A model generated the notes under the pieces. It saw only the letters and a list, made by a program, of their open reading frames with translations. It did not search any database and was not told the origin of the DNA. A stretch of 47,555 nucleotides of DNA from positions 1 through 47,555 of the forward strand of contig CAKUKP010000007.1 in the NCBI GenBank assembly GCA_934663625.1, written 5' to 3'. Positions 15,115 through 24,333 of the stretch are shown here, piece by piece (positions within the stretch are counted from its first letter, which is position 1; the number at the start of each line of letters is the position of its first letter). This stretch comes from an uncultured Clostridia bacterium (lineage in GTDB: Bacteria; Bacillota; Clostridia; Christensenellales; Aristaeellaceae). A program made the translations under genes and the position numbers.

Positions 15115-16632
15115 TCAAAACACCGGCGAAATGATGCGCAGAAGGCGATCGGCAATCCATGCGCCCGCGCCCTTCGGCAGATCATCGCATTGCACCTCGC
15201 GGCATTTTTCCTGCGTGCGTTCAAAATCCGCCTTCAGATCGCGCAGAATCGATGCGCGGTAGAACAGCGTATTGTTTTCAAAGCTCAGGTACAGGCTGCG
15301 AAAATCCAGGTTCACGGTGCCGATGGCGCAGAACTTATCGTCCGTCAGGCACGCCTTGGCGTGGAGAAAGCCGGGCGTGTATTTGAAAATGCGAACGCCC
15401 GCGGTCAAAAGCTTCGGAAAATAGGCGTGCGACATTCGGTATACCAGCCGTTTATCCGGAATCGCGGGCAGGATGATGCGCACGTCCACGCCGCGACGCG
15501 CGGCTTTGATCATCGCCGCCTGCATCGAATCGCCCAGCAGAAGATAGGGCGTATAGAACCAAATATAATCCACGGCGGTATCCAACAGATCAATGTACAG
15601 ATCGCAGGTTACGTTGTATGAATCCACCGGCGAATCGGCATAGCTCAGCGCCAGCCCGTCGGAAACGGTATCTTCCGCGCAGTCAGCCCGCAGGGCGGCG
15701 GGATCGATTTTATCATCGGAATAAACGTTCCAGAATTCGGCAAACATGTGCATAAAGCTTTCTACCGCGCCGCCGCGCACGGCGTAGACCAGATCCTTCC
15801 AATGCCCGTAGGGATGCTTACCGCAATTGATGTATGCGTCCGCCAGATTGATTCCGCCGCTGAAGGCGATCCTGCCATCGATGATCATCATTTTGCGGTG
15901 CGATCGATAATTGATCGTGCCGCGCACGAATACGGCGGGGTTGAACGCGATGCATTTGATCCCGCGCGAACGGAGCGCGGCGCGATCTGTTCGCGTGCAG
16001 GTGGCGATGCTGCCCAGATCATCATACATCACCCGCACATCCACGCCGTCCCGCGCCTTTTGCGCAAGTATTTCCAGAATTTCCCGCCACAGCATTCCAT
16101 TTTCAATGATAAAGTATTCCAGATAGATGAATTTTTCCGCCGATTCCAGCGCCGCAAGCATCGGCGCGACTGCATCGTCGCCGAGCGGATAGAAATCGGT
16201 TTTTTCGTTGCGGCACGCGGGGTAGCCGCTCTCACGCGCCACCATGGCGAGGGTCTGCATGGCGCGCGCATCCATTTCGAATTCTTCGAAACAAAGCGCG
16301 TTCTGCGCGGGCGCGAGGGGCGGAAGCGCTTTTCGGCTTTGCAAAATGCGCGTCCGCAGCGGTTTTCCGGTTCGCCGGTTGCCAAATAGACCGTACAGCA
16401 GCGCGCCGGACAGCGGCATTGCGAGGATGATCAGCATCCACAGCATTCGATATACGCTCTCGCCATCCTGATTTATGATGTATAGAACGTACAGGATCGA
16501 AAACGCCTGCAGCGCGGGCACGACCGGCGCCGCCACCGGTTTCAGCGCGGTGAACAGAAACGCGACCGACAGCAATTCCGTAAGCAGAATCGGAATCAGC
16601 GCGGCGATCCGCCGGATCACGTTTTTGTTCAT
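15115..16632 (-). CDS. cls: Cardiolipin synthase
   Basis: Membrane enzyme that joins two phosphatidylglycerols to give cardiolipin and glycerol. The 505-residue protein has two N-terminal transmembrane segments, a third hydrophobic stretch, and the two phospholipase-D HKD motifs: HRKMMIIDGRIAFSGGIN at about residue 245 and HAKACLTDDKFCAIGTVNLD at about residue 427. The length matches bacterial ClsA types. The ATG at 16632 is chosen for the GGAGG nine bases upstream. It is divergent from the MATE gene. Confidence 0.93.
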   Translation of the reverse strand: MNKNVIRRIAALIPILLTELLSVAFLFTALKPVAAPVVPALQAFSILYVLYIINQDGESVYRMLWMLIILAMPLSGALLYGLFGNRRTGKPLRTRILQSRKALPPLAPAQNALCFEEFEMDARAMQTLAMVARESGYPACRNEKTDFYPLGDDAVAPMLAALESAEKFIYLEYFIIENGMLWREILEILAQKARDGVDVRVMYDDLGSIATCTRTDRAALRSRGIKCIAFNPAVFVRGTINYRSHRKMMIIDGRIAFSGGINLADAYINCGKHPYGHWKDLVYAVRGGAVESFMHMFAEFWNVYSDDKIDPAALRADCAEDTVSDGLALSYADSPVDSYNVTCDLYIDLLDTAVDYIWFYTPYLLLGDSMQAAMIKAARRGVDVRIILPAIPDKRLVYRMSHAYFPKLLTAGVRIFKYTPGFLHAKACLTDDKFCAIGTVNLDFRSLYLSFENNTLFYRASILRDLKADFERTQEKCREVQCDDLPKGAGAWIADRLLRIISPVF

Positions 16633-16773
16633 GGTCGAAGTCCTCCGGATACAGTACACAATTTCGTCGGGAAACGCGCAAATATCCGATAATGCGATAG
16701 AAAGCTTTACCGGCGCGCGATATACTTACCTAGCATACGTAAAATTCAAAAGAATTAAACGGAGGTACGAAAG

Positions 16774-18123
16774 ATGCGGCTGTGCAGGGATCGGGATTTT
16801 TATAAATCGTTCGTGCGCATCTGCCTTGCGCTTATGCTGGAACAGGCGGTGATCCTGAGCGTAAATCTGGCGGACAATCTGATGCTGGGCACCTATTCCG
16901 AAGCCGCGCTTTCCGGCGTGGCGGCGGCGAACCAGATTCAATTTGTGTATCAGCAGATCGTATATGCGATCGGCAACGGCGTGATCATTCTGGGAAGCCA
17001 GTATTGGGGGCAGAAGCGCGTCGGCGAAATTCGATCCATCGCCGCCATCGGAATTTATTTTGAAATCGCCGCGGCGTGCATATTGTTTGCCGTGATCAGC
17101 CTGTTTCCTTCGGGCGCGCTGAAGCTGTTTACGAATCAGCCGGAATTCATCGCGCAGGGCGCGGCGTATCTGAAAATCATCCGCTTTACCTACCTGTTCT
17201 TTGCGCTTACGGGCGTGCTGCTCAGCACGCTGCGCACGGTGGAGAGCGTTCGCATCGCGCTCGTCGTATCGGTGGTCGCGTTGATCGTCAACGTATGCAT
17301 CAATTACCTGCTGATCGGCGGCAATATGGGCTGTCCGGAGCTGGGCGTGCGCGGCGCGGCAATCGGCACGCTGGCGGCGCGCATCGTGGAATTTGTCATC
17401 GTCGCGAGCTATACCCTGAAGGAAAAACGGCTGGGTATGCGCCTTGCACATCTTTTCCATATCGATCGCGCGCTTGTGCGCGATTTCGTGCGCGTCGTGC
17501 TGCCCATACTGGGCGCGGGCTTGCTGTGGGGCGTGAACAATATGCTGCAAACCGTGATTCTGGGGCATATGGATGATAGCGCCATCGCCGCGCAGTCCAT
17601 ATCCAATACGGTATTTCTGCTGCTGAAGGTCACAGCGGTGGGCGCGTGCTCCGCCGCTTCGGTGCTGATTGGCAAAACCATCGGCGAGGGGAACATGGAT
17701 CGCGTGAAGGAATATACGCGCACACTGCAGGTATTGTTCGTGGGCATCGGCGTTTTGCTGTGCGCCGTGATGCTGATCGTGCGCATCCCGCTGCTGAACG
17801 TATATCAGGCGAAGATCAGCGAAAGCACCTATGCGCTGGCGAATACCTATATGCTGATTCAGGCGGCGGTGCTGCTGGTGACTTCGTATCAGATGCCGAT
17901 CAACGGCGGCATCATTCGCGGCGGCGGCGATACGCGATTTATGCTGATTCTGGATATCATCACATTGGCGGTGGTGATCCCGCTGGCGATGCTGGGCGGG
18001 CTGGTATTCCATTGGCCCACGATCGCGGTGATCATCTGCATCAATATCGATCAGATGATCAAATGCGTACCGGCGTACATCCGCGTAAATTCCTACAAGT
18101 GGATCAAACGGCTTACCCGATAA
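16774..18123 (+). CDS. MATE-family efflux transporter
   Basis: A 449-residue, intact 12-helix multidrug/toxin antiporter. The N-terminal helix 1-2 region LSVNLADNLMLGTYSEAALSG and the mid-protein helix-7 region MLQTVILGHMDDSAIAAQS are the paired MATE motifs. GGAGG lies about nine bases before the ATG. It is transcribed away from cls with 141 bases between them. In contrast to the MATE gene at 781 it contains no in-frame TAG, and its sequence is different, so the two are not recent duplicates. The substrate is unknown. Confidence 0.92.
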   Translation: MRLCRDRDFYKSFVRICLALMLEQAVILSVNLADNLMLGTYSEAALSGVAAANQIQFVYQQIVYAIGNGVIILGSQYWGQKRVGEIRSIAAIGIYFEIAAACILFAVISLFPSGALKLFTNQPEFIAQGAAYLKIIRFTYLFFALTGVLLSTLRTVESVRIALVVSVVALIVNVCINYLLIGGNMGCPELGVRGAAIGTLAARIVEFVIVASYTLKEKRLGMRLAHLFHIDRALVRDFVRVVLPILGAGLLWGVNNMLQTVILGHMDDSAIAAQSISNTVFLLLKVTAVGACSAASVLIGKTIGEGNMDRVKEYTRTLQVLFVGIGVLLCAVMLIVRIPLLNVYQAKISESTYALANTYMLIQAAVLLVTSYQMPINGGIIRGGGDTRFMLILDIITLAVVIPLAMLGGLVFHWPTIAVIICINIDQMIKCVPAYIRVNSYKWIKRLTR

Positions 18124-18233
18124 ACGCAGCGGGCGAAGCGATGGGGGAATGAACGTGCGATTTGCCGATCTGGGGGCAATGTACATTTTTGCATCGAATT
18201 CATTCATAATTCATGCCGGAATGATTCATCAAG

Positions 18234-18262
18234 TTGACTTTTAAATGTATATGCGCTAAAAT
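18234..18262 (+). promoter_or_regulatory. Promoter of nagB
   Basis: TTGACT (18234-18239) and TAAAAT (18257-18262) are spaced by 17 bases, about 30 bases before the start codon. Just upstream, ATTCAT occurs several times between 18198 and 18229, a possible regulator-binding area. Confidence 0.7.
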
Positions 18263-18294
18263 GAGTTCAACCGAGAATACGGAGGGACATGAAA

Positions 18295-19083
18295 ATGAAG
18301 GTAATTATTCAAAAGAATTATGAAAACATGTGCCGCTGGGCTGCCGAACACATCATCGAAGCGATTTGCGCCAACAAGGGCGATAAGCCCTTTGTGCTGG
18401 GTCTGCCGACCGGTTCTTCTCCGCTGGGCGTATACAAAAACCTGATCGAAGCCTATAAAGCGGGCAGAGTATCCTTTAAAAATGTGATTACCTTTAATAT
18501 GGATGAATATCTGGGGCTGCCCAGGGAGCATGAACAGAGCTATTGGCGCTTCATGCACGATAATCTGTTCGATCATATCGATATTCCCGCCGAAAATGTG
18601 AATATCCTGAACGGCATGGCGCCGGATCCCGCGGCGGAATGCGCGCGCTATGAAGCGAAGATTGCGGCGTGCGGCGGAATCGATCTGTTCATGGGCGGCA
18701 GCGGCGTGGATGGCCACATCGCCTTCAACGAGCCCTATACTTCGCTGAAATCCAGAACGGGCGTGCGCAATCTGACCGAGGATACGCGGATCGTCAATTC
18801 CCGCTTCTTTGATAACGATCCCGCCAAGGTGCCCGCGCAGGCGCTGTCCGTGGGCGTCGCCACCGTGACCGATGCAAAGGAAGTGATGCTTCTGATCAGC
18901 GGACACAGCAAGGCGCGCGCACTGAAGCACTGCATCGAGGGCGCCGTCAGCTCTCAGTGCACGATTTCAGCGCTGCAGCTGCATGAAAATGCCTGCATCG
19001 TGTGCGATGAAGCGGCGTGCGGCGAATTGATGGTGGATACTTACAAGTATTTCCTGAACACCTACGCTTCCGAACGCCTGTAA
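18295..19083 (+). CDS. nagB: Glucosamine-6-phosphate deaminase
   Basis: Converts glucosamine 6-phosphate to fructose 6-phosphate and ammonia in amino-sugar catabolism. The protein of about 262 residues has the phosphate-binding LGLPTGSSPLGVYKNL (about residue 38), the active-site FNMDEYLGLP (about residue 67) with its Asp, and GSGVDGHIAFNEP (about 135-147) with the catalytic Asp-His-Glu set. Most family members read GIGEDGH here, so the Val for Glu is a small deviation. The ATG at 18295 is eight bases from GGAGGG; the ATG two codons earlier is too close. No nagA is next to it. A strong terminator follows. Confidence 0.95.
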   Translation: MKVIIQKNYENMCRWAAEHIIEAICANKGDKPFVLGLPTGSSPLGVYKNLIEAYKAGRVSFKNVITFNMDEYLGLPREHEQSYWRFMHDNLFDHIDIPAENVNILNGMAPDPAAECARYEAKIAACGGIDLFMGGSGVDGHIAFNEPYTSLKSRTGVRNLTEDTRIVNSRFFDNDPAKVPAQALSVGVATVTDAKEVMLLISGHSKARALKHCIEGAVSSQCTISALQLHENACIVCDEAACGELMVDTYKYFLNTYASERL

Positions 19084-19095
19084 ATGAAAAAACAG

Positions 19096-19134
19096 ATTGC
19101 CCCCGTTTCCTTCGCACAAGGGAACGGGGGCAAT
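19096..19134. terminator. Bidirectional terminator between nagB and the aldo/keto reductase
   Basis: ATTGCCCCCGTT pairs perfectly with AACGGGGGCAAT, extended inside by TCCTT/AAGGG-type pairing, with A-run upstream and TTTT downstream. Confidence 0.9.
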
Positions 19135-19151
19135 TTTCATTTCGAAGAGAA

Positions 19152-20159
19152 TTAGCGGTGATCGGTTTCCAGATCGAGCCATGCGCACTCGGCGGGCGTC
19201 AGTTCCAGTTCGGAAGCGGCGATGTTTTCCTCCATCATTTCCTTCTTGACCGGTGCGGTGAGCGCGTACACTTCCAGATTGTGCTGGTTGAAAATCCACG
19301 CCATGGCGACCTGCGCGACGCTCATGCCCTTTTCCGCCGCCAGAATTTCGCAGCGGCGCAGGCGTTCAAAGTTTTCGGGATAGGCATAGCCCTTCAAACC
19401 CGGTTCATCCATGATGCGCTTTGCGCTTTCAGGATCATCGCTCTTTACCAGACCGGAAAAGAAGCCGCGCGCCATCGTGGAATAGGCGAATACCGGAATC
19501 TTGTGATCCGCGTAGAACTTGCGCGCCGCCTTATTGTTCGGACCGGAGATGGTCACGCATCCGCCGCCCCAGGGATCCTCCACCTGATCCGCCAGACCGA
19601 AATTCGGGCTGGAAACGGTGAACGGCTGAAGGCCGTGCTTCAGCGCGTAATCGTTGGCTTCCTCGATGCGCTCCACCGTCCAGTTCGATCCGCCGAACGC
19701 GCCGATCTTGCCTTCGTCGTGCAGCCGGTTCAATACGTCCACGATGGGGCCCACCGGCTTTTCGGGATCATCGCGGTGCAGCATGTAGATGTCCAGAAAA
19801 TTCGTTTTCAGCTTTGCCAGCGAATTGTGCGCGTCGTGCAGAATATCAAAATCGTTTACGCGCTTGCGCCAGCGGTTGTGATGCGCGCCCTTGGTGAAGA
19901 TGACCACCTTATCGTGCAGCCCGCGCGCCTCCAGCCATTCGCCCAGAGGCTCTTCGCCGTAATGGTCGGAGGAATCGAAGCAGTTCACGCCGCAGGCGTA
20001 CATATCGTCCAGCAGCGCAAACGCCGCGTTCAGGCGATCTTGGAAATCCGGCGCATCGCCGTATACCGAACGGAAGGCGGCGAACATCTTGGGCGTGGCG
20101 GTTCCGAATACAATTCTGGAAATGGGCTTGTTTACATGTTCAATATGACCGTATTTCAT
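19152..20159 (-). CDS. Aldo/keto reductase
   Basis: A 335-residue NAD(P)H-dependent TIM-barrel oxidoreductase. The AKR tetrad can be assigned: Asp and Tyr in NCFDSSDHYGEEPLGEW (about residues 59-75), Lys in VVIFTKGAHHN (about 86-96) and His in LDIYMLHRDD (about 121-130). It is the last gene of the minus-strand set aldolase - hydroxyacid dehydrogenase - this gene, 15 bases after the dehydrogenase. GGAGG precedes the ATG. With these neighbours it probably acts on an aldehyde or ketone from sugar-acid breakdown; the exact substrate cannot be read. Confidence 0.88.
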   Translation of the reverse strand: MKYGHIEHVNKPISRIVFGTATPKMFAAFRSVYGDAPDFQDRLNAAFALLDDMYACGVNCFDSSDHYGEEPLGEWLEARGLHDKVVIFTKGAHHNRWRKRVNDFDILHDAHNSLAKLKTNFLDIYMLHRDDPEKPVGPIVDVLNRLHDEGKIGAFGGSNWTVERIEEANDYALKHGLQPFTVSSPNFGLADQVEDPWGGGCVTISGPNNKAARKFYADHKIPVFAYSTMARGFFSGLVKSDDPESAKRIMDEPGLKGYAYPENFERLRRCEILAAEKGMSVAQVAMAWIFNQHNLEVYALTAPVKKEMMEENIAASELELTPAECAWLDLETDHR

Positions 20160-20174
20160 AGGATACCTCCTGCA

Positions 20175-21134
20175 TTAAAGTCCGTTTACGGTATTCTTCG
20201 GCGCGCCGGTTATATAGGCGCGCACATTATCGATGGCGCAATCCTTCAGACGGGTTCTGCATTCCAGTGCGGCCCAGCTGATGTGGGGCGTGAGATACAC
20301 GTTCGGCGCGTGCAGCAGCGGATTATCCGCGGTGATCGGCTCGTTCGTGATGGCGTCGATGCCCGCCGCGTACATTTTGCCGCTGATCAGCGCCTCGGCT
20401 ACGGCTTCCTCGTCCATCAGCGCGCCGCGGCTGTTGTTGATGAAGATTACGCCGTCCTTCATCTTCGCAATGCTTTCTCGGTTGATCATGCGTTCATTAT
20501 CAGCAAACAATGGGCAGTGCAGTACCACCACGTCGCTTCGGGCGTACAGATCGTTCAGATCTACATATTCCACGGTATTTTCCATGGTGGGATCGTGGAA
20601 TACATCGTAGGCGATCACGTGCATTCCCATCGCGGCGGCGATGCGCGCAGTGTATTTCGCGATGCGCCCCAAGCCGATGATGCCCATCGTTTTGTTTTCC
20701 AATTCGATGGAGGGATAATCCCAGAAGCACCAATCGTTTGCACCACCGTTGCGTAGCTTGCGCACCTCGCCATCGTGATAACCCACATGGTTGGTGATCT
20801 CCAAAAGCAGTGCGATGGCGTGCTGCGCGATGGCCTCCGTGCCATAGGAGGGCACGTTGGAAACGGGGACTCCGTGTGTGCGCGCGGCTTCCACATCCAC
20901 AATGTTGTAGCCCGTGCCGATAACGCTGATGAATTTGATATTCGGGCATTTCTCAAAGGCTTCGGCGGTTACGATCGCCTTGTTCAGCATTACGATTTCC
21001 GCATCGCCGATGCGGTCGATCACCTGTTCGGGCGCGCTGCGATCGTAGATCGTTACATCGCCGAAGTCGTTGAGGGCGCTCCAGTCCATTTCGTTCGGGT
21101 TTTCGCGCGGCCTGTCCAGAACAACAATTTTCAT
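20175..21134 (-). CDS. D-2-hydroxyacid dehydrogenase (glycerate dehydrogenase-like)
   Basis: NAD-dependent reduction of a 2-keto acid such as hydroxypyruvate to the D-hydroxy acid. The 319-residue protein has the Rossmann motif GIIGLGRIAKYTARIA (about residues 145-160) and the catalytic Arg, Glu and His in NNSRGALMDEE, AAGIDAITNEP and LTPHISWAA. The start at 21134 (MKIVVLDRPRE) is preferred: the SD GGAGG overlaps the in-frame ATG four codons earlier. It lies 17 bases after the aldolase gene. An HpaI aldolase releases a 2-keto acid or aldehyde that such an enzyme could reduce. Confidence 0.88.
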   Translation of the reverse strand: MKIVVLDRPRENPNEMDWSALNDFGDVTIYDRSAPEQVIDRIGDAEIVMLNKAIVTAEAFEKCPNIKFISVIGTGYNIVDVEAARTHGVPVSNVPSYGTEAIAQHAIALLLEITNHVGYHDGEVRKLRNGGANDWCFWDYPSIELENKTMGIIGLGRIAKYTARIAAAMGMHVIAYDVFHDPTMENTVEYVDLNDLYARSDVVVLHCPLFADNERMINRESIAKMKDGVIFINNSRGALMDEEAVAEALISGKMYAAGIDAITNEPITADNPLLHAPNVYLTPHISWAALECRTRLKDCAIDNVRAYITGAPKNTVNGL

Positions 21135-21151
21135 TTTGTCCTCCATTCCGC

Positions 21152-21916
21152 TTACAGCGCCTTCAGTTCGTTCATGGTTTCCGCAAAGCCGCGGCAGTAG
21201 AATTGCAGATCGCTCGCCGTCCAGAGAACGTTCGCACCCATTGCGCGATAATGCGCGGCGTCGCCCACATCGTTGCAGAAAATACCGCAGGATTTTCCAT
21301 ATCTCGCGGAAATATCGAATATCGCCTGCACGGCGCGCTCCATCGCGGCACTTCGCAGGGCGAACGGCGTGCCCAGCATTACGGATAGATCGTTGGGACC
21401 GATCATCACGGCGCTGATATGATCGCCGTAGTTTTCAAGAATCGACGGAAGATTATCGATGCCCTTCTGAGATTCGATCTGAATCATCACCATGCGGCTT
21501 TTCTGAAAATGCTCAAAGCTTTCGCCGGGATGAAACTGCCCGAATCCGCCCGCGCCCTTGCGCCCCTCCGGCGCGAAGCGAACCGCGTCAACCACCGTGT
21601 GCATCTGTTCCAGTGTTTCCACACGGGGGATCATCACGCCGTCTGCGCCCATATCGATGGCCTTGGCGATCAGATGATATTGGCTGTCCTGTACGCGCAT
21701 GAAGCCGGGAACGCCCAGCATGCGGCAGGTTTGCAGCATCGGGATCACATTCTGCGTATCAAAGCAGCCGTGCTCCGCGTCCATCAGCACAAAATCCAGA
21801 TCGGGATGTACCATCTTTTCAAGCAGAATTGGATCGGGCAGCATGATCATCGTGGTGCCCACAACCTTTTCACGCTTATTCAGCTTTTCAATCAGCATTT
21901 CGTAACGTTCCATCAT
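21152..21916 (-). CDS. HpcH/HpaI-family class II aldolase
   Basis: A 254-residue TIM-barrel aldolase that cleaves 2-keto-3-deoxy acids to pyruvate plus an aldehyde. Characteristic motifs are FVLMDAEHGCFD (about residues 39-50), GVMIPRVETLEQM, MIQIESQKGIDNL with the metal-binding Glu, and VMIGPNDLSVMLG with the Asp. The double ATG at 21913-21916 follows AAGGAG. The frame stays open further upstream, but that sequence belongs to a decayed dehydrogenase gene, so the upstream extension is not translated as part of the aldolase. It heads the three-gene operon. Confidence 0.88.
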   Translation of the reverse strand: MMERYEMLIEKLNKREKVVGTTMIMLPDPILLEKMVHPDLDFVLMDAEHGCFDTQNVIPMLQTCRMLGVPGFMRVQDSQYHLIAKAIDMGADGVMIPRVETLEQMHTVVDAVRFAPEGRKGAGGFGQFHPGESFEHFQKSRMVMIQIESQKGIDNLPSILENYGDHISAVMIGPNDLSVMLGTPFALRSAAMERAVQAIFDISARYGKSCGIFCNDVGDAAHYRAMGANVLWTASDLQFYCRGFAETMNELKAL

Positions 21917-21964
21917 TATAACTCCTTTGGGTTGGTTTTCTGAGAATTCTTTTGTTAAAAGTCG

Positions 21965-22331
21965 CAGCTTCAAAGATAGATTTGTTTTGTCAGCAAGCTT
22001 TTGCAAGGCGTCCAGCGTAGTCTATGGAAGCGGTATGCCCTCAATTGCGGCGATGGCTTCATGCTCATGCTCCAATTGACCGAGAAATAGGAGACGTTCC
22101 ATGTTAGATACACGTATTACGTTGGCAAGTTCCTCAATCATTTCTTCTACACGTTTCGGTAAACCAATTCCGGGGATTGATTGTTGTGGGATCGAGTGCG
22201 ATGATCCAACACCCCGCATTGCCGCTGCGATCATGGGCATGATTTCATGCATGGATATTGGAAAGCATGACAGCGCCGGACAGAAGTCTAGCGAACGCTT
22301 CGACCATGATTGAAAGACCATATCCCATATG
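21965..22331 (-). pseudogene. Remnant of a malate/L-lactate dehydrogenase-family (Ldh2/YbiC) gene
   Basis: Pieces of the C-terminal third of this family can be read on the minus strand in two frames: GYGLSIMVEAFARLLSGA from about 22326, then a stop; WIIALDPTTINPRNWF in the same frame; then, after a frame change, KRVEEMIEEL and LEHEHEAIAAIEGIPLP. A TAG at 22022-22024 follows, and TTLDALQKLADKTN continues in frame. The N-terminal two thirds are missing: the amidohydrolase gene starts where they should be. At least one frameshift and two stops make it non-functional. It was presumably the first gene of the aldolase operon. Confidence 0.7.
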
Positions 22332-22334
22332 ACT

Positions 22335-22359
22335 GATAAAAGCAACCCCTGCTTTTATC
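22335..22359 (-). terminator. Terminator of the sugar-transport operon
   Basis: GATAAAAGCA and TGCTTTTATC form a perfect 10-bp inverted repeat with a five-base loop, three bases beyond the amidohydrolase stop codon. Confidence 0.65.
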
Positions 22360-22361
22360 CA

Positions 22362-23276
22362 CTATTTGATCTTGTATGCTCTGATCGCATTTTCTGCCAT
22401 GACAAGCTCAAGTTCTGAATCGGTAAACACATTGCTTTCAAGTAGGTAGTCTCTTAGTTGCACATAAGTGAAAGTATTCAGTGTACTGGGAACATCCGTT
22501 CCCCAGATAAAATGATCGGGAGAAACAATTTTCTTGGCCTCGCGAAGGAACTCTAGCTGTGAAGTATAGGGATATGGTTCAGGGTATACTCTTGGCGGCA
22601 GGTTTGCAATATCGAAATAAAGTCTGTCGTTTTTCATTTCTTCCAGCATCCGCAGTCGCCATGCATTCTTACCATCATTACAGGGGAAAAGTGTATGCGT
22701 CATAACTATCTCAAGGTGGGGATACTTTTTTAATACGTTCGTTATTTGCTCTGGATTAAAACTTGCGGTGCCAAGGGGACCCATGTCGATTGCGACAGTC
22801 ATTTCTACTTCGTTTGCACGGGCAAATATCGGCGCAAATTGCGCATTGTCTAGTCTGAGCCCTGGATGATATCCTGTTAGACCCCATGTCTGACTGATTT
22901 CAAACTTCAGAGCCTTGAAGCCATATTTTTGGATCAGATTATCCATTATCTTCTCTGAAAGACAGGAATATGGATCTAAAGTTGCTACCGCTGTGAAGCG
23001 ATCCGGATAATTGCGTGCGGCTTCATATGCATACTCATTGTGGAATCCGTAATTGCCACCCTGCAGCAGCACAGCGTGATCGACATGGTTGTCATCCATT
23101 AGCTTTATTAATGTTTCGGTTAGAAAACCGTAATCGCCATACTCTTCTGGAAAGAATTGCTCTACCTCGCCGGTCATCCAGATGCCGCGGCCGTGTCCGG
23201 TAGCTCTAAATTCTCCACGTGCGCCGTATCCTTTAAGTACTTCTATTACATGTGCATGTCCGTCAATAACTTTCAT
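22362..23276 (-). CDS. Amidohydrolase-family (amidohydrolase 2) metal-dependent hydrolase or decarboxylase
   Basis: A 304-residue TIM-barrel enzyme of the amidohydrolase 2 group, which includes decarboxylases and lactonases. Metal-ligand candidates are the N-terminal DGHAHV (residues 5-10), MTHTLFP (about residue 190) and the Asp of IWGTDVPST near residue 255. It follows the ABC permease by 13 bases as the last gene of the transport operon, so it probably acts on the imported compound or its lactone. It is the only one of about 43 gene ends in the window that uses TAG. The gene is AT-richer than its left-hand neighbours. Confidence 0.8.
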   Translation of the reverse strand: MKVIDGHAHVIEVLKGYGARGEFRATGHGRGIWMTGEVEQFFPEEYGDYGFLTETLIKLMDDNHVDHAVLLQGGNYGFHNEYAYEAARNYPDRFTAVATLDPYSCLSEKIMDNLIQKYGFKALKFEISQTWGLTGYHPGLRLDNAQFAPIFARANEVEMTVAIDMGPLGTASFNPEQITNVLKKYPHLEIVMTHTLFPCNDGKNAWRLRMLEEMKNDRLYFDIANLPPRVYPEPYPYTSQLEFLREAKKIVSPDHFIWGTDVPSTLNTFTYVQLRDYLLESNVFTDSELELVMAENAIRAYKIK

Positions 23277-23289
23277 GTTTCACCTCAGA

Positions 23290-24321
23290 TTATTTCTTTC
23301 TAATAGACTTTCGAATATCCAACATTACAGCCAAAATGATAATTACGCCGCGAATAATATATTGAAGGTATGCATTTACACCCAGAAAATACAAAGAATA
23401 ATTGATTGTCTGCAGAATTATAGTTCCCAAGACAACACCACGTACCTTACCGATGCCGCCGCTTAGTGATATGCCGCCGATAACGCTAGCGGATATCGCG
23501 TCCAATTCATAGCCGTTACCGGTTGAAGTGTTTACCGACTGAATGCGTGCAGCCTCTAGAAAAGAACCGATGCCTATCATTAGACCGCCGAGGAGATATG
23601 CGCAGATGATCGTCGTAGGTACGCTTACACCTGATACTGAGGCAGCTTCTGAATTTCCACCGACTGCATACATATTTTTGCCTAGAGTGGTATATCTCCA
23701 GATGAATGCTACGATCAAAGATAGAACCAGGAAATAGAAGATAAGGTATGAAACTCGGATTCCGAAAACATTTACTGACTTATTTACAAGATTTGTAAAT
23801 CTGGAATCAAAAGTCGAAAGCGGCTGAGAGGAACCCAAAGGCTGTGCTTCAAGATAGATGCAGTTTAGACCATACACAATCAACTGTGTGCCTAAAGTTG
23901 CAATAAAAGCAGGAAGGTGACACCTTGCGACAAGTAGCCCGTTAACCAGCGCAATGATAAGAGCGATTGCGATGCAGATCAAAAGCGGCACGACCAGAGG
24001 CAAGCCTTTTTCAATTTGGGGATAGTATCTCTGCGAATATGTTACTGATTGAAGCATGGATGCAGAAACAACGGCACATAAGCCAACGGTGCGACCGGCA
24101 GAAAGATCATTGCCTGCTACCAGAATTATACTGGAGATGCCGAGGGCTATAATTCCTTTGGTAGAAGACTGTTTAAGGATATTTAATATATTCCCCATAG
24201 ACAGGAATCGCGGTTCTGCAATGACGACAAACAAAAGTATCAATCCTAAGATGATATAAAGAATATTGTTAGAAATCATACTGCCTACTGTACGCAGGTT
24301 CAGTTTCTTTTTTTGTTCCAT
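23290..24321 (-). CDS. Sugar ABC transporter permease (RbsC/MglC type)
   Basis: A 343-residue membrane subunit with about eight to ten hydrophobic segments. It has motifs of the BPD_transp_2 family: IALGISSIILVAGNDLSAGRTVG (about residues 58-80) and the cytoplasmic coupling region GGNSEAASVSGV, followed by the conserved ISASVIGGISLSGGIGKVRG (about residues 275-294). It lies 12 bases after the ATPase gene. With the ATPase and galactose-type binding protein it forms a complete carbohydrate importer. Confidence 0.92.
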   Translation of the reverse strand: MEQKKKLNLRTVGSMISNNILYIILGLILLFVVIAEPRFLSMGNILNILKQSSTKGIIALGISSIILVAGNDLSAGRTVGLCAVVSASMLQSVTYSQRYYPQIEKGLPLVVPLLICIAIALIIALVNGLLVARCHLPAFIATLGTQLIVYGLNCIYLEAQPLGSSQPLSTFDSRFTNLVNKSVNVFGIRVSYLIFYFLVLSLIVAFIWRYTTLGKNMYAVGGNSEAASVSGVSVPTTIICAYLLGGLMIGIGSFLEAARIQSVNTSTGNGYELDAISASVIGGISLSGGIGKVRGVVLGTIILQTINYSLYFLGVNAYLQYIIRGVIIILAVMLDIRKSIRKK

Positions 24322-24333
24322 ATTATGCCTCCA

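Noticed and set aside
22362..23276. TAG as a genome-wide sense codon, extending the amidohydrolase through its stop
   Set aside because: The gene ends at a normal family length and a terminator hairpin begins three bases later, so here TAG appears to work as a stop. This argues against complete reassignment.
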